A stretch of 64,000 bases of DNA from Bin87 sp965261195. GTDB taxonomy: Bacteria; Chloroflexota; Dehalococcoidia; Lucifugimonadales; UBA3495. The position numbers were made by a program, and so were the translations under genes. Where the stretch lies: positions 3,782,001-3,846,000 of the forward strand of contig OZ253455.1 of NCBI GenBank assembly GCA_965261195.1. Direction: 5' to 3'. The notes below the pieces were generated by a model. That model did not search any database. It saw only the letters and a program-made list of their open reading frames with translations, and had not been told where the DNA came from. This document shows, one piece after another, positions 1-8,344 of the stretch; positions within the stretch are counted from its first letter, which is position 1; each line of letters begins with the position of its first letter.

Positions 1-992
1 GCGTGCAGGATATGCCCGAGGCGTTGGAAGCCGACCGGGGCGGAGCCGACATCATTGATGTCAAGAACCTCCAGGAAGCGTTGGTCGGTTCCGGGCACCC
101 TAACCTCGTGAGGGAAGTTCGCGAACGGATCCCCATGCACAAACACGTCAGCGTTACGCTGGGCGTCGTGCCCAACCAGCCGGGGACGGTGGCCATGGCG
201 GTACACGCCGCTGCGTTGCTCGATGCCACCTCCGTTAAGGTGGGGTTCCAGGTGGCCGAATATGACACCGCCCGGCAGGTGCTGCGGGAGGCGCGGGAGG
301 CGCTGGGCAATTCGGAGACCAAGCTGATTGGCTCCCTGTTCGCCGACAACGTGCTGTTTGAAGGCGGGCTCGACCCCCATCTGATGGTGAAGCTGGCCAA
401 AGAGGGGCAGTGCGACGGATTCTTGATTGACACCCTGACTAAGGACGGGCGCAACCTGTTCGACTTTATGCCCGAGCCGGTGCTCCGCGACATGGTAATG
501 GAAGCTAAACAGGCGGGATTGAGCACGGCGTTGAGCGGGCACCTGAAGCTGGAAAATCTGGACGAACTGGCCCGCATCAATCCGGACATCGTGGGGGTGC
601 GGGGGGCGGTATGCTCCAGTGGCGAACGCGACCGGGCGGTTGCCTGGGAAGCTGTGGCCTACTTCAAGGAGCAGCTGGAACTCCGCAAGACCGGCCAGAT
701 TGACGTACGCGCTCCCGTGAAAACGACTGGCAACGGCAATGGCAACGGCGACACCGGTTGGACTATCGTTGATGGGCGAGGCAAGAACTGCGCGGGAGTC
801 ATCGCAGCGCTCAGCCGTCAAATGGAATACGACCGCACCTCGTTCATTGAGGCCATCCTGCATGATGCCTTGAATATCTACGACGTCGTGTATTGGGCCG
901 AGCAGGCCGGCCACCGGCTGCTCACCCAACGCAAGGAAAATGATGGCACACTGCGGGTGCTCATCCAGCCCTACGCAAACGGCAGCCATTAG
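1..992 (+). CDS. MfnB-like (5-formylfuran-3-yl)methyl phosphate synthase fused to a TusA-like domain (5' partial)
   Basis: The gene is cut by the left edge of the window; the first visible in-frame codon, GTG at 3, is internal, because the family has several residues before this point. Residues 1 to about 225 match the MfnB/DUF556 family, which condenses two glyceraldehyde-3-phosphate molecules into a furan aldehyde phosphate in methanofuran synthesis. Both family lysines are visible: K21 in DVKN and K147 in DTLTKDGRNLFDF, with spacing close to the archaeal enzyme. A Gly/Asn-rich linker then leads to about 70 residues resembling a TusA/SirA sulfur carrier: DGRGKNC with C263 at the expected cysteine, followed by a DVVYWAEQAGHRLL segment. 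The proline that normally follows the cysteine is alanine. Family assignment of the first domain is strong; the second domain and its fusion are inferred from motif order. The role in a bacterium is unknown; possibilities are a C1 carrier or another furan cofactor. Confidence 0.8.
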   Translation, partial: VQDMPEALEADRGGADIIDVKNLQEALVGSGHPNLVREVRERIPMHKHVSVTLGVVPNQPGTVAMAVHAAALLDATSVKVGFQVAEYDTARQVLREAREALGNSETKLIGSLFADNVLFEGGLDPHLMVKLAKEGQCDGFLIDTLTKDGRNLFDFMPEPVLRDMVMEAKQAGLSTALSGHLKLENLDELARINPDIVGVRGAVCSSGERDRAVAWEAVAYFKEQLELRKTGQIDVRAPVKTTGNGNGNGDTGWTIVDGRGKNCAGVIAALSRQMEYDRTSFIEAILHDALNIYDVVYWAEQAGHRLLTQRKENDGTLRVLIQPYANGSH

Positions 993-1065
993 TCCCGATT
1001 GGGCAGTTCGAGAACGGCCGCTCCCCGGCGTCTGTCAGGGAGCCGCTTCATTTCGCATTCCTACC

Positions 1066-1225
1066 GTCATTGCGGGGAGCGCAGCGACGTGGCAATCGCG
1101 ATGAGGTTGAACGCGCGTTGGCGAACTAGCATTTTTACAGCGACGAGATAGACTACAGCGACGAGATTGCCACGCTGCGCTCGCAATGACCGATGACGAG
1201 ATTGCCATGTTGCGCTCGCAATGAC
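1066..1225. repeat. REP-like repeat cluster (three copies)
   Basis: The 361-base gap between the MfnB-like gene and the Mo-hydroxylase operon holds three copies of a short element: one forward at 1066-1097 and two reverse at 1160-1190 and 1195-1225. The two reverse copies are 31 bp long and match at 29 positions. The copy at 1160-1190 is the exact reverse complement of 31706-31736. Opposite-facing copies could form stem-loops in RNA. The rest of the gap shows no gene. Confidence 0.8.
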
Positions 1226-1250
1226 AGAGTAAGGCGGGTACTCGTGAGCG

Positions 1251-1280
1251 TTGACCTGCTATTGAACCGGCCCATATAAT
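1251..1280 (+). promoter_or_regulatory. sigma70-type promoter for the Mo-hydroxylase operon
   Basis: TTGACC at 1251-1256 and TATAAT at 1275-1280 are separated by 18 bases. This gives a start near 1287 and a leader of about 67 bases before the first gene at 1354. Prediction by consensus only. Confidence 0.65.
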
Positions 1281-1353
1281 CCCGCTAGACTATCGCGTCG
1301 CTGACGGGTGGTCTTCTGCGTCAAACTCAATTGAAATCAACCTGGAGGGTTCT

Positions 1354-2274
1354 ATGGCTCGATTCGATTACCTGGAGCCGCGTTCGCTGGAAGAGGCGTT
1401 GCAAATGCTGGCCGATGGTGGCGAGGGAACCCGACTGGTAGCCGGGAGCACCGATTTCCTGGTTCGCTTTCGCACCGGTTTTTGGCTGCCGGAAAAGGTC
1501 GTGTGTATGCAGCACGTCCCCGGGCTGGGCGACATCGACTGGAACGAAGCTGACGGCTTGTCGTTGGGGTCGATGGCCACGGTCCAGGCTATCGAACAGC
1601 ACCCCATCGTTCGCCGGCGTTACCCGGCTTTGGCGGCGGGAGCAACCGCTTTTGCCGGGGTGCAGGTCCGCAACCTGGCTACCATCGGCGGCAATGCCTG
1701 CAACGCCTCCCCCGCCGGAGATACCCTGCCGGCCCTCCTCGCCTACGACGCCGAGTGTCGCATTGTCGGTCTGGGCGGTGAGCGGTGGCTGCCCATCAAC
1801 GAATTCTTCCTCGGTCCGGGGCGCACCGCGTTGCAGCCTGGCGAGATACTGACTGAGTTGAGGTTGCCGACGCCGGAGCCAAACTCGGGCGGCCTTTACA
1901 TAAAGCATAGCCCCCGCGGAGCCATGGACATCTCCGCCGTCGGCGTGGCATCGGTGGTCAGCCTGGCCGACGACGGCGCCTGCTCCGTCGTTCGCATCGG
2001 CCTGGGAGCCGTCGCGCCTACGCCGATACGCGCCGCCGCCGCCGAGGGACGGCTGGTGGGTCAGGCGCCGGATGCCGGCAACATCGCTGAGTCGGCGCGC
2101 ATCGCCAGCGAAGCCACCAATCCGATAACCGACGTGCGCAGCAGCGCCGAATATCGCAAGGACATGGTGCGTGTCCTGACCCAACGAACCTTACAATACG
2201 CCGTGCAGACTGCCTTGATCGATGCTCCGTCGTTCGTCGAATTGCGGCGTATCGCGGTACAATCCTCCCTATAA
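1354..2274 (+). CDS. Mo-hydroxylase FAD-binding subunit (CoxM/XdhB type)
   Basis: This 306-residue protein is the flavin subunit of a xanthine dehydrogenase/CO dehydrogenase-family enzyme. It passes electrons from the 2Fe-2S subunit to FAD and on to an acceptor. The N-terminal PCMH-type FAD fold is recognisable by AGSTDFL near residue 31 and by ATIGGNACNASPAGDT near residue 110, the usual pyrophosphate-binding TIGGN loop. The C-terminal part (about 170-285) fits the CO_deh_flav_C domain. ATG at 1354 has GGAGG about 7 bases upstream and a good promoter at 1251-1280. The 2Fe-2S and molybdopterin subunits follow in the order M-S-L, as in cox/xdh-like operons. Substrate cannot be read from this subunit. 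Confidence 0.9.
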   Translation: MARFDYLEPRSLEEALQMLADGGEGTRLVAGSTDFLVRFRTGFWLPEKVVCMQHVPGLGDIDWNEADGLSLGSMATVQAIEQHPIVRRRYPALAAGATAFAGVQVRNLATIGGNACNASPAGDTLPALLAYDAECRIVGLGGERWLPINEFFLGPGRTALQPGEILTELRLPTPEPNSGGLYIKHSPRGAMDISAVGVASVVSLADDGACSVVRIGLGAVAPTPIRAAAAEGRLVGQAPDAGNIAESARIASEATNPITDVRSSAEYRKDMVRVLTQRTLQYAVQTALIDAPSFVELRRIAVQSSL

Positions 2275-2335
2275 AGCAACCCTGATAAAGCAACCCGGTG
2301 AATAGAATAGAGAACCCGGTGAATAGAAAGGTGGC

Positions 2336-2815
2336 ATGATGAAACAAGCCTTGACGCTCAATGTGAACGGTGAAAACCGCCAATTGTTGGTGGAGCCGTT
2401 TTACTCGCTGTTGGACTGCTTGCGCGACGAAGCGCAGTTGACCGGCGCCAAAAAGGGTTGCGACGAAGGGGACTGCGGCGCCTGCACGGTGCTGATGGAC
2501 GGGCAACCGGTAACTTCCTGCCTCGTCCTCGCCCACAGCGCCCACGATGCCGCCATCACCACCATCGAAGGGTTGGCTACCGTCGGCAGTTTGAGTCCGG
2601 TGCAGAAGGCGTTTGTCGAACACGGCGGGCTGCAGTGCGGGTTCTGTATTCCGGGGCTGATAATGTCGGCCACCGGATTTTTGCAGTCCAACGCGAACCC
2701 GACCGAAGAGGATGTGCGCTTTGCCATCGGCGGCAACTTGTGCCGCTGCACCGGCTACTCCCGCGTGGTCGAAGCCGTGATGGCCGCCGCTGAAGAGATG
2801 CGTAACGTCGGATAA
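2336..2815 (+). CDS. Mo-hydroxylase 2Fe-2S subunit (CoxS/XdhC type)
   Basis: This 159-residue electron-transfer subunit carries two 2Fe-2S clusters. The plant-ferredoxin-type cluster is bound by C42, C47, C50 and C62, and the second, in the helical domain, by C101, C104, C136 and C138 (QCGFC and LCRC motifs). Length and motif order are normal for the family. Translation probably starts at the ATG at 2336 (a second ATG follows directly), with a purine-rich AAAGGTGG upstream. The 61-base spacer from the FAD subunit contains two short tandem duplications. It lies 49 bases before the large subunit and is surely co-transcribed with it. Confidence 0.93.
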   Translation: MMKQALTLNVNGENRQLLVEPFYSLLDCLRDEAQLTGAKKGCDEGDCGACTVLMDGQPVTSCLVLAHSAHDAAITTIEGLATVGSLSPVQKAFVEHGGLQCGFCIPGLIMSATGFLQSNANPTEEDVRFAIGGNLCRCTGYSRVVEAVMAAAEEMRNVG

Positions 2816-2864
2816 CTCCGTAACCGAGATAACTTTCCAACCGCCCAAAACGGAGGCGCGTGAA

Positions 2865-5144
2865 ATGACCGATTTCAAAGTCCTGGGACAAAACCATCCC
2901 CGCGTCGACGCGTATGACAAGGTAACCGGCCGAGCGACCTACGCCTCCGATGTGTACCTGCCCGGTATGCTGGCCTGCAAACTGTTGCCCAGCTCGCGCA
3001 GCCACGCCCGAATCGTTTCGATTGACACCAGCAAAGCCGCGGCGCTGCCCGGAGTGCGGGCGGTGATTGTGGGCACCGATTTCCCGGAAGTGCGTTTCGG
3101 CTCCGGAGCCTTGCGCGACCGCTACGTGATGCCGCGCGATACGGTGAATTTCATCGGCGAGCCCATCGCGGCGGTAGCGGCGAATGACGAAGCGACTGCT
3201 CAGGAAGCAATCGACCTCATCGAAGTTCAGTACGAGGATTTGCCGGTAGTCGTAAATCCCCTGGCATCCATGGAACCGGGCGCGTCCACGGTGCATCCGC
3301 ATCTGGAAGAGTACGAGGGCTATGGCTTCACCATGGGCCACAACGTCAGTACGTTGCTGGACGCAGATCGTGGCGATGTTGATCAAGCCTTCAAAGACGC
3401 CGACGTGGTAGTCGAGGACGTGTACCGCTCACAAGGGATCAATCAGGGCTTCCTGGAACCGATGGCCTGCGTCGCCGACGTGGAATCCAACGGCCGCCTG
3501 GTCATCTACGCATCAACTCAGGGGCCGTACCAGATTCGTGCCGGCCTCGCTGCCGTGCTGGAGATTCCCGTGTCTCGCATCCGCGTGGTCGCGATGGAGC
3601 TGGGGGGCGGGTTCGGCGCAAAGTTGCGGCTGGCGTTTGAGGCGTTTCCGGCCTTGCTGGCGATGCGCACCGGCCGGCCGGTCAAGCTGGTGAACACCCG
3701 CGAAGAAGCGTTTACCATGAACGGCCCCCGTTTGCCCGTAACCAACTACGTCCGTTCCGGCGTGATGCAAGATGGCACGATTACCGCCCGCGAAGCCTAC
3801 ACCATCTTTGATGTGGGCGCGTATCTGGGCGCGGGGCCGAACTCTGGAATCGGACACGGAATCGGCGCATACCGTGTGCCCAACTTCCGGTTGAGGTCTT
3901 ATGGCGTTTACACCAACAAGGTCTATGTCGGTTCATACCGCGCCTCCGGTGTGGCGGATATGACATTTGCGGTGGAATCTCACATGGACCACATCGCCCA
4001 GGAGCTGGGCATCGACCCCTACGACCTGCGCGCCCACAACGCCCTGCGCGAGGGAGACGTGTCGGTGAGCGGCGCGGTAGTCCCCACCAATGGCCTGATG
4101 GAAGCGCTGGAAGCCATCAAAAAATCCATGGGTTGGCCGCGCCAGCTGGAAGACGGCCACGGCATTGGGTTGGCGCTCTGCGAGTGGCGCAGCGGCAGCG
4201 GCCCGTCAACCGCAGCCATTAGCGTCAACGACGATGGCACCGTCAGTTTGCTGACCGGATCAACGGACATCTCCGGTAGCGACACGGCCCTGGCCGCCAT
4301 CGCAGCGGAAGCGCTGGGAATCGCCATGAACCAGGTTGTGGTGGCGAAGCGCGATACCGATATGGCCCCGTACACCGGCCAGTCCGGCGGCAGCCGGGTT
4401 GTGTATAGCCAGGGCACTGCGGTGCAGCGGGCCGCCAACGACACAAAAGACAAGCTCATGGCCCTGGCCGCCGAGCGTTTGGGCGTCCCTGACGATGCCC
4501 TGGGTTGCGATGACGGACGAGTGTACGTGCTGGACAACGAACCGCAGGGGCTGACGTTCGCCCAATTGGCGGCGGCCAGCATAACCTCTCGGGGCGGGCC
4601 GATAATCGGCACCGCAGCGTTGTCGAGTATGCCCTACACGCCGGTATTTGCGGCTCAGGCAGCCGAGGTTAAGGTTGACCGCGATACCGGACAGGTACAC
4701 CTGTTGCGGTACGTGCAGGCGCAGGACGTTGGCACGGCCATCAACCCGATGGCCGTCGAAGGGCAACTGGACGGTGGCGTCGTGCAAGGCATCGGTCGCG
4801 CCCTGACCGAAGACCAGCAGTTTGACGGCGAAACGGGAGCAGTGCGCAATCCGTCCTTCGCATCGTATCTAATGCCGTTGGCTATCGATATGCCTGAGAT
4901 TGAGAATATCCTCATCGACGTGCCGGCCCCGGACGGGCCGTTTGGCGCGCGAGCCGTCGCCGAGCCGCCTGGCTTCGGACCGCCGGCCGCCATCGCCAAT
5001 GCGGTTTACGACGCGGTTGGCGTTCGAGTCAACGAGTTGCCGCTGTCCGGGGAGCGCGTGCTGGCGGCCTTGCAGGGTCGCAGCGCCGAAATCAATTTGG
5101 ATGTGGATTCGCTGCGCAAGGCCGAGGGAATCGCCGCCGACTAA
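2865..5144 (+). CDS. Mo-hydroxylase molybdopterin-binding large subunit (CoxL/XdhA type)
   Basis: This 759-residue catalytic subunit binds the molybdopterin cytosine dinucleotide-type cofactor and hydroxylates a carbon centre with water as oxygen source. The aldehyde oxidase/xanthine dehydrogenase a/b hammerhead lies at about 15-125, the first Mo-binding domain at about 135-370 with GGGFGAK at 247-253, and the second towards the C-terminus. The catalytic base glutamate is E700 in ARAVAEPPGFG. The active-site loop reads SYRASGVAD, neither the AYRCSFR of form I CO dehydrogenase nor the AYRGAGR of form II, so CO oxidation is unlikely. ATG at 2865 is preceded by GGAGG. It is the last gene of the operon and converges with the next gene 15 bases later. 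Substrate is unknown; an aldehyde, purine or N-heterocycle is possible. Confidence 0.9.
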   Translation: MTDFKVLGQNHPRVDAYDKVTGRATYASDVYLPGMLACKLLPSSRSHARIVSIDTSKAAALPGVRAVIVGTDFPEVRFGSGALRDRYVMPRDTVNFIGEPIAAVAANDEATAQEAIDLIEVQYEDLPVVVNPLASMEPGASTVHPHLEEYEGYGFTMGHNVSTLLDADRGDVDQAFKDADVVVEDVYRSQGINQGFLEPMACVADVESNGRLVIYASTQGPYQIRAGLAAVLEIPVSRIRVVAMELGGGFGAKLRLAFEAFPALLAMRTGRPVKLVNTREEAFTMNGPRLPVTNYVRSGVMQDGTITAREAYTIFDVGAYLGAGPNSGIGHGIGAYRVPNFRLRSYGVYTNKVYVGSYRASGVADMTFAVESHMDHIAQELGIDPYDLRAHNALREGDVSVSGAVVPTNGLMEALEAIKKSMGWPRQLEDGHGIGLALCEWRSGSGPSTAAISVNDDGTVSLLTGSTDISGSDTALAAIAAEALGIAMNQVVVAKRDTDMAPYTGQSGGSRVVYSQGTAVQRAANDTKDKLMALAAERLGVPDDALGCDDGRVYVLDNEPQGLTFAQLAAASITSRGGPIIGTAALSSMPYTPVFAAQAAEVKVDRDTGQVHLLRYVQAQDVGTAINPMAVEGQLDGGVVQGIGRALTEDQQFDGETGAVRNPSFASYLMPLAIDMPEIENILIDVPAPDGPFGARAVAEPPGFGPPAAIANAVYDAVGVRVNELPLSGERVLAALQGRSAEINLDVDSLRKAEGIAAD

Positions 5145-5159
5145 CGCCCGAATTGCACG

Positions 5160-5579
5160 TCAGTCCTGCCGTCCGTACACGTTCGTTGGGGTAACCAGAA
5201 TGGCGTAGCGCTGGTCGTCCAACATGGCTTGGTCATATTCAGGCCAGTTGGGATGCTCCTGACCGGCCGCGGTTCGATAAACCTGCCGGAGGGTATCGCG
5301 GTACTCTTCGGCAGAGGAATTATCCACCGACACCAGCCGGGCCTGTCCCTCCAGCACCAGAAAGTTGCGCCAATCGCCGGTGCCCACCAGGATGGTGCAG
5401 TTGGGGTTGCGGCGCAGATTGCGCAACTTGGCACGGTCGTCGGTGGTGGTGAAGGCGACCCCATCGCCGAATTGACCACAGGTAACGATGCTCATTTGAG
5501 CGGCGCCATTTCTGCGAAAAGTGGTCAACGCCGCGTTGTGATGATGGCTCAGGAAATCGCGTTGCGTATCAGTTAGCAT
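5160..5579 (-). CDS. PPOX-class F420-dependent oxidoreductase
   Basis: This 139-residue single-domain flavin/deazaflavin split-barrel protein resembles the PPOX class F420-dependent family (TIGR03618-like). Typical features are an N-terminal LTDTQRDFL helix, the strand ALTTFRRNGAAQMS (about 17-30), a DDRAKLRNLRRNP segment (about 47-59) that contacts the phosphate of the cofactor, and VLEGQARLV (about 74-82). Members act as F420- or FMN-dependent reductases or as biliverdin reductases, so the substrate cannot be named. ATG at 5579 has GGAGG about 10 bases upstream. The gene lies 34 bases downstream of sbcC on the same strand and may be read with it. Cofactor choice is inferred from family resemblance. 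Confidence 0.82.
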   Translation of the reverse strand: MLTDTQRDFLSHHHNAALTTFRRNGAAQMSIVTCGQFGDGVAFTTTDDRAKLRNLRRNPNCTILVGTGDWRNFLVLEGQARLVSVDNSSAEEYRDTLRQVYRTAAGQEHPNWPEYDQAMLDDQRYAILVTPTNVYGRQD

Positions 5580-5613
5580 CCCTTCCTCCGGGGTAGTTTC
5601 AATCGGGGTGGGT

Positions 5614-8187
5614 TCAATTTACCACCAGCTCAAATTGAGAACCGGTGTCGAATTTCTCCACCTGGATATGCACGTCAAACAGGTTTTTGAGGTCTTCCAG
5701 ATGGGTAATCACAATGATTTTCTCGAACTGGTCCTGGATCGCAGTTAGCGTGTCAACAATGCGCTCGCGGCCGGCAGCGTCCTGGGTGCCGAACCCCTCG
5801 TCGATGAATAACGTAGGCAGCGGCACGCCCATGCGCTGGGACAGCACTTTGGACAGCGCGATTCTGAGGGCCAGGTTGATGCGAAAAACCTCGCCGCCGC
5901 TGAACACTTCGTAGCTGCGCGTGCCCAACTCATCGCTAATCAGAATGTCCAGCGTCTCGCTAACCCCGCCGGCGTTGGTTACCCGCTGCGTTTCCAGCTT
6001 CACGGTCATGCGGTTGTCGGTCATTCGACCCAACAGCGTGGTGGCTTCGGTTTCGATACGCGGCACTGCTCCATCAATCAGCATAGCCGGCACACCCCCA
6101 CGGCCAAAGGCGACAAACAACTCTGAGTAAACTTCCAACTCCCGTTCGGTGTGGGAGCGCAAACCCGTAAGACGCTCGATTTCGGCCTGGGCCTGGCGGC
6201 GGGATTCAACCGCGGCCAGCAGGAAACCACGCCGTTGGGATGCTGCTTCGATTGCAGTGCGGAGGCTGACCACCGACTGTTGTGCGTCGTCAGATTGTTG
6301 CTGCAGGTTGGGCAGATCCATGACGGCTGCCTGGTCGGCGACGAGTCGTTGCTGTGCCGCTTGCAGTTCTTCACGCCGGCGCACCGATTGAGCTTCTATG
6401 CGTTGCAAATTCGCCTCGTCCTGAGGCAAAGCGGCGAGGGCCAAATTCAGCGCAATTTGTTGCGGCTCCCAGTGTTGCAGCGACTGGGTCAGATCGAATG
6501 TCTCACGGCGGGCGAAGTCGTCGTAGCCCAAATCGGCCAACTGCTGGTCAATCTCTGCGACCTGACGGCGCTCTGCGTCCGCAAAATCCCTGGTTGCCAA
6601 AACTTGCTGCGCCGTTTCAAGCTGTGGCAGCAGAGCCTCCAGTTGTTGTGCTGCCTCAGCGCACTGTCGTTGTTCCTGTTCCAGACGGCCCCGCGCGCGC
6701 TGGGTGTCGCGTTGTTGGCGCGAGAGGGCACGGCTGCGCCGGTCGGTTGCGGCGTTCAGCGTTTCCAGCGATTGGGTCAATTCAGCGTTGGCGGTGGTGA
6801 GTTCCTGATGCAATCGCAACTTACCGTTCAGTTCCGACTGGTAGCGCTCGGTGATGTTGTCGCAGGCGTCATCGGCCAACGGCGTGCCGCACAACGGGCA
6901 CACCGCATCCGCCGATTGCATATCAACCAACCGCGCCCGGAGCGTTTTGCCCTCTGCCACGCACCGATTGAGTTCAACATCGTTGGATGCCATTTGTTGT
7001 TGCATTTCGGAAATTTCGGCAGCCTGGGCGTTGATGGCGTCCTGCTTCCGGGAGGCTTCCGACTCGGCATCTTCGAGGGCGGCCAGCTCGTTGGCAATGG
7101 CATCATCCCGGCCGGACAGCGGTTGCAAATCATGTTGTATGCGCCGGGCGAGTTCGTCGATATTGGCACGTTGCTGTGCAGTGGCCTGGTCGATGGCGCG
7201 TTGCAACTCGGCCCGCTGCGATTGCAGTTGGTCGTACTGCGACCGGGCGGTCTCCAGTTGTTGCAAATGATGGCGCGCCTCCTTCAGACTGCTGACGCCG
7301 CGCGAGATTGCATCGGCTTGGTTCGCCAGCAAACGGGTGGTTGTGATTCGTTTTAGAGTTGCGCCGGCATCGGCGTCCAACTCGGCGATACCGGTTTGGA
7401 GTGCGCCGATTTTCTCCGCGACACCGTCCATTTCGGCCCGTGCCTTCCGCAGTTGTTCGACCGCGACCCGCAGACGTTCCGACTCCACGGCAACCTGGGC
7501 CAGTTTGCCGGATAGCGCATCCACTTGGGCGCCCACCTGTTGCAACTCGTCGGCCGGGTCGGAAATGGATGCGAGGGTTTTGCGACTCTGCTCCAAAGCC
7601 TCGTTGTGATGGGCCAGGTCAACGCGATGACGGTCTCGCACCACGCGGGCGGCGGCCTGGAGCGCGTCGTACAGGTCGAGGCCAAGTATGGACGACAGCG
7701 TATCCTTTCGCTCACCGGGCGTTTTGCGCATGAATTCGTCCGAACGTCCTTGCAGCAGGAAAGCCGAGTTGACGAACGTGTCATAGTCCATACCAACGAT
7801 TTGCCTGATTTTGGCGTTGGTTTCGTTAACCGTATTTGCGGTCAACGTGCGGGGGGCCTCCGCGTCGTCCAGCACGAATAGGTCCACTTGGGTTTGCCCG
7901 CGTCCCGAGCGGCGCCGGCGTCGTATTGCCCGGTAATTCTGGCCCCGCGCCTGGAAATCCAGCTCAACCCGGCACTCGTCCTCGCCATGCGTAATCAAGG
8001 CGTCGTGGTTACGCCCTCCGGTGCGCGCCTGACCCCAGAGGCACCAGGTGATGGCATCCAGCAACGCCGTCTTGCCGTGCCCATTATCCCCACACAAACA
8101 GGCGATATGGACGCCCTCCAAATCCAGCGTGGGCACATTGTCGCGGTAACAAAGAAAGTTGCGAACGGACAGTTTGAGGGGAATCAT
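5614..8187 (-). CDS. sbcC: SbcC-like exonuclease ATPase subunit
   Basis: This 857-residue SMC-like ATPase is the partner of SbcD/Mre11 nuclease in processing hairpins and double-strand ends. The N-terminus carries Walker A GDNGHGKT (about 32-39) and the FLLQGRSDEF Q-loop segment. A long glutamine- and alanine-rich coiled coil spans about 165-690, broken by the zinc hook CPLC at 430-433. The C-terminal lobe has the SGGE signature and LFIDEGFG Walker B. A TTG codon 24 codons upstream is in frame, but the protein clearly begins at MIPLKLSVRNF, so ATG at 8187 is chosen; no clear ribosome-binding site precedes it. No sbcD lies beside it: a PPOX gene is downstream and a divergent ABC gene upstream. 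Confidence 0.9.
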   Translation of the reverse strand: MIPLKLSVRNFLCYRDNVPTLDLEGVHIACLCGDNGHGKTALLDAITWCLWGQARTGGRNHDALITHGEDECRVELDFQARGQNYRAIRRRRRSGRGQTQVDLFVLDDAEAPRTLTANTVNETNAKIRQIVGMDYDTFVNSAFLLQGRSDEFMRKTPGERKDTLSSILGLDLYDALQAAARVVRDRHRVDLAHHNEALEQSRKTLASISDPADELQQVGAQVDALSGKLAQVAVESERLRVAVEQLRKARAEMDGVAEKIGALQTGIAELDADAGATLKRITTTRLLANQADAISRGVSSLKEARHHLQQLETARSQYDQLQSQRAELQRAIDQATAQQRANIDELARRIQHDLQPLSGRDDAIANELAALEDAESEASRKQDAINAQAAEISEMQQQMASNDVELNRCVAEGKTLRARLVDMQSADAVCPLCGTPLADDACDNITERYQSELNGKLRLHQELTTANAELTQSLETLNAATDRRSRALSRQQRDTQRARGRLEQEQRQCAEAAQQLEALLPQLETAQQVLATRDFADAERRQVAEIDQQLADLGYDDFARRETFDLTQSLQHWEPQQIALNLALAALPQDEANLQRIEAQSVRRREELQAAQQRLVADQAAVMDLPNLQQQSDDAQQSVVSLRTAIEAASQRRGFLLAAVESRRQAQAEIERLTGLRSHTERELEVYSELFVAFGRGGVPAMLIDGAVPRIETEATTLLGRMTDNRMTVKLETQRVTNAGGVSETLDILISDELGTRSYEVFSGGEVFRINLALRIALSKVLSQRMGVPLPTLFIDEGFGTQDAAGRERIVDTLTAIQDQFEKIIVITHLEDLKNLFDVHIQVEKFDTGSQFELVVN

Positions 8188-8317
8188 GGCAGTACCGGAA
8201 ACCGGGGAATCATGCAGAATCGAGGGAGAACACAGGCGATTGTACCATTGCCTCCCCAAGTCTACCGGTGTGGCCCTGTGGCGGTGACATCCCGGCGCCG
8301 ATTTTGAAGTACGCCGA

Positions 8318-8326
8318 TGCTATAAT
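8318..8326 (+). promoter_or_regulatory. extended -10 promoter for the ABC exporter genes
   Basis: TGCTATAAT matches the extended -10 consensus TGnTATAAT. No convincing -35 box is present at the usual distance. The ABC ATPase starts 19 bases downstream, so the message would have a very short leader. Confidence 0.5.
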
Positions 8327-8344
8327 AATGGTGGCTTATCCAAT

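Noticed and set aside
1013..1050. Terminator after the MfnB-like gene
   Set aside because: The stem has only about six contiguous pairs and is not followed by a T-run.
2865..5144. Annotation as carbon monoxide dehydrogenase CoxL
   Set aside because: The active-site loop matches neither the form I nor the form II CO dehydrogenase signature.
6151..7356. Long open frame of about 400 codons opposite sbcC
   Set aside because: It is antisense to the clear SbcC coiled-coil region, has no family motifs and reflects high G+C codon bias.
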